From NCBI GenBank assembly GCA_009602725.1, contig WELB01000006.1, forward strand, positions 32,371 to 45,815: DNA of 13,445 bases, written 5' to 3'. The stretch's first letter is position 1; every line of letters begins with the position of its first letter. Below, one piece after another: positions 8,120-13,445 of this stretch. The DNA is from Spirogloea muscicola (lineage: Eukaryota; Streptophyta; Zygnematophyceae; Spirogloeales; Spirogloeaceae). The notes beneath the pieces were generated by a model that was given only the letters and a program-made list of their open reading frames with translations, ran no database searches and was not told the DNA's origin. Made by a program: the position numbers and the translations under genes.

Positions 8120-8610
8120 CCACTGTTTCTAGTATGAGCTCTTGCCATGCCATGCCTTGGCCAGTGTACCTTGTAGTCTACCATGTATCCTCACAAAAAC
8201 CAGCCATTAGCAAGGGTGTTGCCACAAGTCGACACCAACAACATAGCCTTCACAGACTAGCATACTGTTGTATCCAAAGTACATATGGTAATCCAACACC
8301 TAAATGCGTGTTCATGATGGCTCATATCTGGCCAATACGGCAAGACATAGCCAGAGCCTTGGTTTCTTGTGTCAGCAACACTTGACGCACGCCATTTATC
8401 AACTGCAAATCTCATCTTGCCCAGCAATGAGCTCCCTAGTCTGATTTTTGAAAGAGGTTCAGTAAAGAACTTTGGAACACTGAACTCGTACCGTCGACAA
8501 TGTCCGATGTACTGTCAAAGCTGCACTAACAAGGCAAGCACTTTGCCTGCACGCCGTCAAGAAGGGACTGCCGAGAATTGTGGACTGAGGACCCCAGGTA
8601 AGTCTGAACA
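8120..8610. other. Shared 3' region between two convergent genes
   Basis: This 491-base stretch separates the TGA of the E3 ligase gene (plus) from the TAG of the BLI gene (minus). It is less GC-rich than the exons and shows no coding motif. It should carry both 3' UTRs. No TGTAA was seen on the plus strand here. On the minus strand the first TGTAA lies beyond the ligase stop, at 7978-7982. Confidence 0.6.
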
Positions 8611-11600
8611 CTACAGGCGCTTTTCGCGGCTACGCCGGGCTGAGCCTCCCGGGAAGAGCTGCATGATCCAGCCAAGCACCCTTTCCACCACCTGCAAAAA
8701 GTGATTTATATTTATAACTTGGTAATGGGTGGTCAAGTATGTTATACTACCACCACATTTTTCCAATTACTGTTGAAATAGAGTGGGACTCAAATGCTCT
8801 TGATCCCTCAAATCACAATCAAACACAATCGATATTATTATTGTCATACCTCATCCCCCTCATCCGCGTATTCGAGGCCACCACTTGGTGGTGCAGTGGC
8901 CACGGGACTGTTTGCCACCTGGCGTGGGGCTGCGGTCCTCTGCGTCACCGCGAGCTCCAGCTGCTGCTGGGTATATGCCAGCTTCCTTGACAAGTCCGTG
9001 TTTGTCGCCTGCACAACAAATAAGAGCTCAGAACAGCCAAACCCAGAGATCAGACAGCCAGCGCAGTAAGAAGCTGGATGAGCCGCTTCAAGAGCATGGA
9101 ACGGCTGTCGTAGGCAGACTTGCACAACATAGGATCCATGGTATCTCCAACTCATGCATGCGAGGACAAACAGTGGTGTGGGGTGTGACAGAGGGGTGGT
9201 GCAAAGACGGCAGACGGGAGTGAAGCCTGACCCGCAGCTCAGCCGCAGCGGCAGTCTCGGCATCAAACGCCTTCATCAAAGCAGCCCTCTCTTCTGTGAG
9301 CTGTTCAGGACGCAACAATCAAGCATGCAGGAATTTGTCAGTCGTTCATTTGGTAATCAATGGATGAAGAGCAAAAAGCATCACTTGACGTCACTAACAA
9401 CGACTGGCTGAATATTGCTGCTTCGTGACTGGCGCGGTAATTACCTCAGAAAGGGCTGCATCGATGCTGGCAATCAGACGAAGGTCCTCTGCAGGGATGC
9501 TTGGGGCCACGAGTGGCAGAGCCGCCGCCAGAGGCGATCTTGGTGTCCTGCTTGTGGCAGCTCCAGCAGCTGCAGAAGACGCCGCAGCCATCGCGGCGGC
9601 GAGGCGCTCCGAAGACGTCAAACTGCTGGGGCTGGGGGACAGGAAGCCCGTGGCTGCTGGCATAGGCAAGGGTGCGGTCGGTGTCGGCAGGGGCGTGAGC
9701 GGCTCTTGGGCCACGGCGACTGCGCAGTGCGTTACAAAGCCACAGGTCAGCACATGGGCGTGATGTGCCGTTCAGACACCACCAGCTGAGCTGAAGCTTG
9801 CCTCAGGTGTGAAAGCAGGGTGTGACGAGTACAGCACAGGATACACGAGTACAATGCTCCAGGATCAGGCAACAATTCGGAGGTGGACGTCACATACTGA
9901 GGTCTTCAGTGGCAGTGGAGGTGACGACCAACGGAGATCGGCCAGCGTCTTCGACGTCGAGGGTTGCCGTAAGAGGAGGCTGCCTGACCTCGTCCAATGC
10001 ACCCTCGACTGCAGCCTGCCGCACCCGCACTTGGAGAAACCTCTTCTCTGCTCGCAGAAGACCAAAAAGTGGAGTGTGAGATCACTGACATGCGTCCATC
10101 CCTGTTCAGCAAGCAAAGCTGGACTCTGACGATCCATCGAAAATCTAAAGTCTTGCAAAAGACGATCGCAGACAGCAGCAGCACCTTCTTGAAGAGCTTC
10201 GACCATCGACCTCAGGTTGGCGCGATCCCTTTCAAGAGCTTGCATCGTCCTTCTGCAGATGCCAGCAGATGAAGGAGGGCCCTTAATGGCGTACATTGAG
10301 CGGATCTCTGCTGGCAAGTCAGACACTCTTGTGAGGTGAGCAGGTTATAGTGCTTGCTCGTAGCCCTTAGCGAGGAGCATGACTTACTCATGCATGCTCT
10401 GGTGAGCCAAGAGCTCCTCCACCTGACGCTCCAGCTTGAGCTCTTGCGACCGCAGCTTCAACACCTGCAAGCGAGCACCAAGCCTACAAGATTAAGCACT
10501 ACAGCATCTGCTCCTAACCTATTGCTGCAGAGTCCAAGTAGAGCTGCCCTTTGTGTATGCCACTTGCAGGAAGGCTGCGTGCTGAGGCCAAAGTCAGCTT
10601 GCAGGCTTCCAAAGCACGAGCAGAGGCCTGGTCGTGGGCAAGCCTTGCTTGCCTTCTCTTCAAGGGCAACGACCTCGCCCGCCAGCGCCTGTGAGCGTTC
10701 AGTAGAAGCCACACTCTCCTGCTGCGCACGCTCCTTTTCTGCTTGCATGCTCTTCACAATCGCCTGCGAGGTGTACAAAATCTGTGGCAGGTGAGATCGT
10801 GGTTACAGGGAAGCACTGACTCGCTCACTCATCGCTCACTCGCAAATCATGTGCAAGCAGTTGGGAGAGCTACTGCACCTTCTGAGAGCGAATTGCTTTG
10901 GCCTGCTGTTCAAGCTCAACTTGCAGCTGACTCACCACCCCACCCTTCATAAGCAAGGAATCAACAAGGCGCACGGTGAGCCGGGGTCAAGCAGCTGATC
11001 ATGCAGCAACTCCTTACAGAGGCTTCTGCAAGTCAGGGTTATGTATGTCCATGGAGACAGGGAGGACTGAAAAAGTCCTCGCGTGGGGTCTCGGCACCTG
11101 GTTGTTGAAGTCGTGAGTGAGCGCCTCATTCTCCTGAGCCAGAGAAGCCGCCAGAGCCTGCGCGGCCTCCAGCCCCCGCTGGAATGCAAACTTCTCTTGC
11201 GTGAGGTCCTCAATGTGCTGCAAGGAACAGAGAGGGCAATTAGCCAGAAAGATCAGCGGCCAGCAGCTTCAAGGACCACAACTTGAGGCTGTCTACGAGA
11301 AGCCTCCAAAGACAAGAAAGTGAAGTGGCTGGTGCCAGTTTACACATTATACTGCATCTGACTCTCTTTTGACGATTCAACTGTAAATAAAAGGCAGCAT
11401 GCCTACCTGCTCCAAAGAGGCAAACTCGCTCGTCTCGGAGGGCGCAAAGCTGAGACTCTGATGGCCAATCTTGCCATTGACGTGCATCATCTTGTCCGCA
11501 GAAGCGTCTGCTGCCAAGGAACGAAGTGGCGGTGGTGGCAAGGGTGCGCCGTTCTCCAGATTCTCCTTGTCGACGGCGGCGGCAGCACTGAAGGGCTTTG

Positions 11601-13445
11601 GCAATTGCCCCGCGGGGAGCGGCCCTGGCGGCACCAACTTCGTATAGGCACTCAACGGCACGGCTTCTGTGGGAGCCGACGAGGAGAAGGTCATGCTGGC
11701 GGCCGGCCCAGGCATTGCCGGCCTTGGAGGCGGCATCGCTGACGGCGGTGGCAAGCCGGAGGGCTTCTTGTCGTTGCTGCCAAAGGCCAGCGGCTGAGGT
11801 GGCGGCCTGAATGCGGCCATGTACTGGAAGCTGGGCTGGGCGGCGGAGCTGACACCATTGGAGGATGAGTGCAAGGAGGCGGCCAGGTCGAAGCCGGGGT
11901 CTCGTCGCTCGGCGGCCCCCCGGCTCTGCAGGGGCTTCGCAGCAGGCCTCGCATCTGCCTGCGTAGCTGCCGTTGTCACGGCGGCACCATGCGCACCGGC
12001 AGTAGCCGGGACTGTTGTCGCCCTATCACTGAAGCTGGCGGAGTCCATGTCCGCCGAGCGCAGACCCGGTGCCGCCCCTGCACCAGCCTTGTCAGGAATC
12101 TGAGACCTGCCATTGATCGCGACGGTCCTCTTCATTGAGGCCAGAGCCTCGCCAACTCCATCAGCACCCGTCCTGGCGGCGGCGGCCTCGCCTGTGGCTC
12201 CTCTGACACTGCCGTCATGCAGCGAAGTCAAGGGCGATGCAGGCAGCAGGGAAGGTTTGGCAGCGCTGAGCAGGCCGGTCGATGGGTCGGGCCGAGGCAA
12301 CGACGGCGCCAGCGGCGGCAGTGGCGATGGCAGAATCTGAGTCGGAGCCGCTGCTGGCGGCGGCGAGATGACAGACCACCATGAGCTCAGGCTGCTCGCA
12401 GCAGGGAGCTCGCCGCCCTGCGCCGGCTGCGAAGCCCGCCGACTCGGCGGCAGTGCATTTGCGGCCGTGGTTGCCAATGCCTCGCTCTCGCCGGAGGCGG
12501 CTGCGACAGCCTGCTGACCCTCCCGCTTGAGCTCTGCCGAGCTGCCAGCCGCGTCCACAGCAGCCTCACTGCCGCCGTCGGCCGTGCCGCCGTCTCTTGG
12601 TTCGAGTGAGGGCTCTGGCACGCGCGCCGCCGGCCTCGAGGCTCCCCGCTCCTGACTGTCGACCGCCATGCCCGTCCGAGCCGCGGCGGCGGCAGCGACA
12701 CCTCCTGGCTGCAGCTGGCTCCGCACAACCGGGGCTTCTGGCTCAGCGACCTGGCCCTGCTTTGCCGTTAGCGGCGCCTCCGCGCCACCAGTCAGCGACG
12801 ACCTGGCGGGAGTTGCGGCGAGGTCCCGGAAGGGAATGCCACCGGGAGCGACGGAGTAGGATGTCATGGGGGGCGCCAGCGCCGAGCGTGCGGTGGGCAC
12901 GACGTCCGGCTCTACCGCCGCCGTGGCAGCCGTTGTTGGCTGGAAGGCAGCAACCTTAGTCCCAGCGTCAGCCGGCTGTTGCTGCAAAACACTGCCACCG
13001 TGGTCCACCCTCGGGAGCCGCTCGGCGGTGTCTCCAGCGTCAGGCCGCACCTCCGCAGCCACCGGCTGCGCTGGGGCCAGCGGCAGCGGCAGGCGACTGG
13101 CAGAACCAGAGAAAGCCTCCGCGGGCTCTGGGGCAGCGGCCGGTCGCTCTGGCAGCGCCGCGCTGAGCAGCTGTTGCGTCGCCGCCGCCGGAGCCGGCGG
13201 CCTGCGGTCTGCATTGCCGTCGCTGGGCAGCCGCGGGAGTGGCGCTGCAGCGGGCGTGGCTGCCGTAGCGGCGCCCACAGTGGACGGCCTTCCGTTGCCA
13301 ATGAGGGCCTCGGCGGCTTCCGGCTCGGTCGTGAGTGCGCCATTGGCGACGGCAGCGCCCGGGAGGGGCTGCTGCTGCTGTGCCGGCGGATGCGCACGCT
13401 TCGGCGGGCTGGCCTCGGCCGCCGGCGCCGGCGGCGGCGGCGGCG
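8611..13445 (-). CDS. BLI: BLISTER-like coiled-coil protein, N-terminus outside window
   Basis: Minus-strand exons: >13445..11407, 11217..11098, 10944..10879, 10763..10653, 10464..10388, 10252..10185, 10047..9898, 9719..9445, 9300..9232, 9008..8850, 8691..8611, giving 1070 visible residues with consistent phase. Residues 1-670 are Pro/Ala/Ser-rich and probably disordered. Then comes a coiled coil matching plant BLI almost without gaps: FASLEQHIEDLTQEKFAFQR, ERSQALAGEVVALEEK, LKLRSQELKLERQ, MQALERDRANLRSMVEALQE. A Pro/Ala-rich linker (about 840-945) leads to VPSIPAED-type sequence (here APSIPAEDLRLIASIDAAL), a second helical part (TDLSRKLAYTQQQLELA) and the hallmark end YADEGDE/VVERVLGWIMQLFPGG. 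In Arabidopsis, BLI is a nuclear protein that binds the Polycomb histone methyltransferase CURLY LEAF and affects stress responses; the algal role is inferred only. The visible part already exceeds the plant protein (roughly 700 residues) because of the enlarged N-terminal region. The comparison is from memory, without a search. Confidence 0.9.
10465..10652 (-). other. GC-AG intron of the BLI gene
   Basis: On the minus strand the upstream exon ends GAAGAGAAG and the intron begins GCAAGC, ending CTCGCTTGCAG. Joining these gives LEEK/VLKLRSQELKLERQ, which aligns without gap to plant BLI LEDKALRLRSNELKLERE. No GT near the donor keeps both the frame and the alignment. Confidence 0.8.
11407..13445 (-). 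other. Long low-complexity first visible exon of BLI
   Basis: A 2 kb exon stays open from the right edge to its donor CAG|GTAGGC. It encodes 679 residues dominated by Ala, Pro, Ser, Gln and Gly, with QQQQ near 13369-13380 and a Pro run at the edge. It includes a basic patch PPKRAH, and the last eleven residues enter the coiled coil. The start codon is not in the window, since the frame remains open to base 13445. Read through, the downstream intron would stop after nine codons. Confidence 0.8.

Noticed and set aside
11383-11391. TGTAAATAA on the plus strand as a polyadenylation signal
   Set aside because: It lies on the wrong strand inside the first visible BLI intron, and no plus-strand gene ends nearby.
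1-13445. CRISPR array, tRNA, rRNA, viral or bacterial-type operon
   Set aside because: No regularly spaced repeats, cloverleaf or ribosomal sequence was seen by eye, and the intron-rich genes point to a eukaryotic nuclear genome.

Overview
The window looks like nuclear DNA of a green alga, most likely a chlorophyte and perhaps a trebouxiophyte. It has GC-rich exons with runs of Ala, Pro and Gln codons, many short introns of about 100-250 bases that are less GC-rich, and gene families best known from land plants. All exon boundaries were placed by eye from splice signals, reading phase and remembered plant family alignments. No search was run.

Layout, left to right. (1) Bases <1..2134, plus strand: a five-exon gene, cut by the left edge, for a protein resembling the plant DUF688 family (motifs VPFLWE..PGK and FILGRFL). 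(2) 2135..about 2950: intergenic, nothing recognised. (3) About 2950..4735: a repeat island. It holds at least four copies of a short repeat in both orientations and the 3' coding part of a non-LTR retrotransposon (zinc finger plus restriction-like endonuclease). A small inverted second copy of the element's tail abuts it. (4) 5075..8119, plus strand: a 13-exon gene for an ankyrin-repeat RING E3 ubiquitin ligase of the plant XBAT32/33 type. Its second exon appears to lack one base. (5) 8120..8610: the gap between two converging genes. (6) 8611..>13445, minus strand: an 11-exon gene for a BLISTER (BLI)-like coiled-coil protein, cut by the right edge. It has a very long disordered N-terminal part and an almost gap-free match to the plant coiled-coil core and C-terminal motif. 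One of its introns is GC-AG.

The genes do not form an operon-like unit. In plants, BLI is a nuclear partner of the Polycomb protein CURLY LEAF and affects stress responses, XBAT proteins are ubiquitin ligases in hormone signalling, and DUF688 has no known function. The clearest physical link here is the tail-to-tail arrangement of the ligase and BLI genes, whose transcripts may overlap. The best-supported novelties are the detailed algal BLI structure, its GC-AG intron, the probable one-base deletion in the ligase gene and the rearranged retrotransposon remnant.
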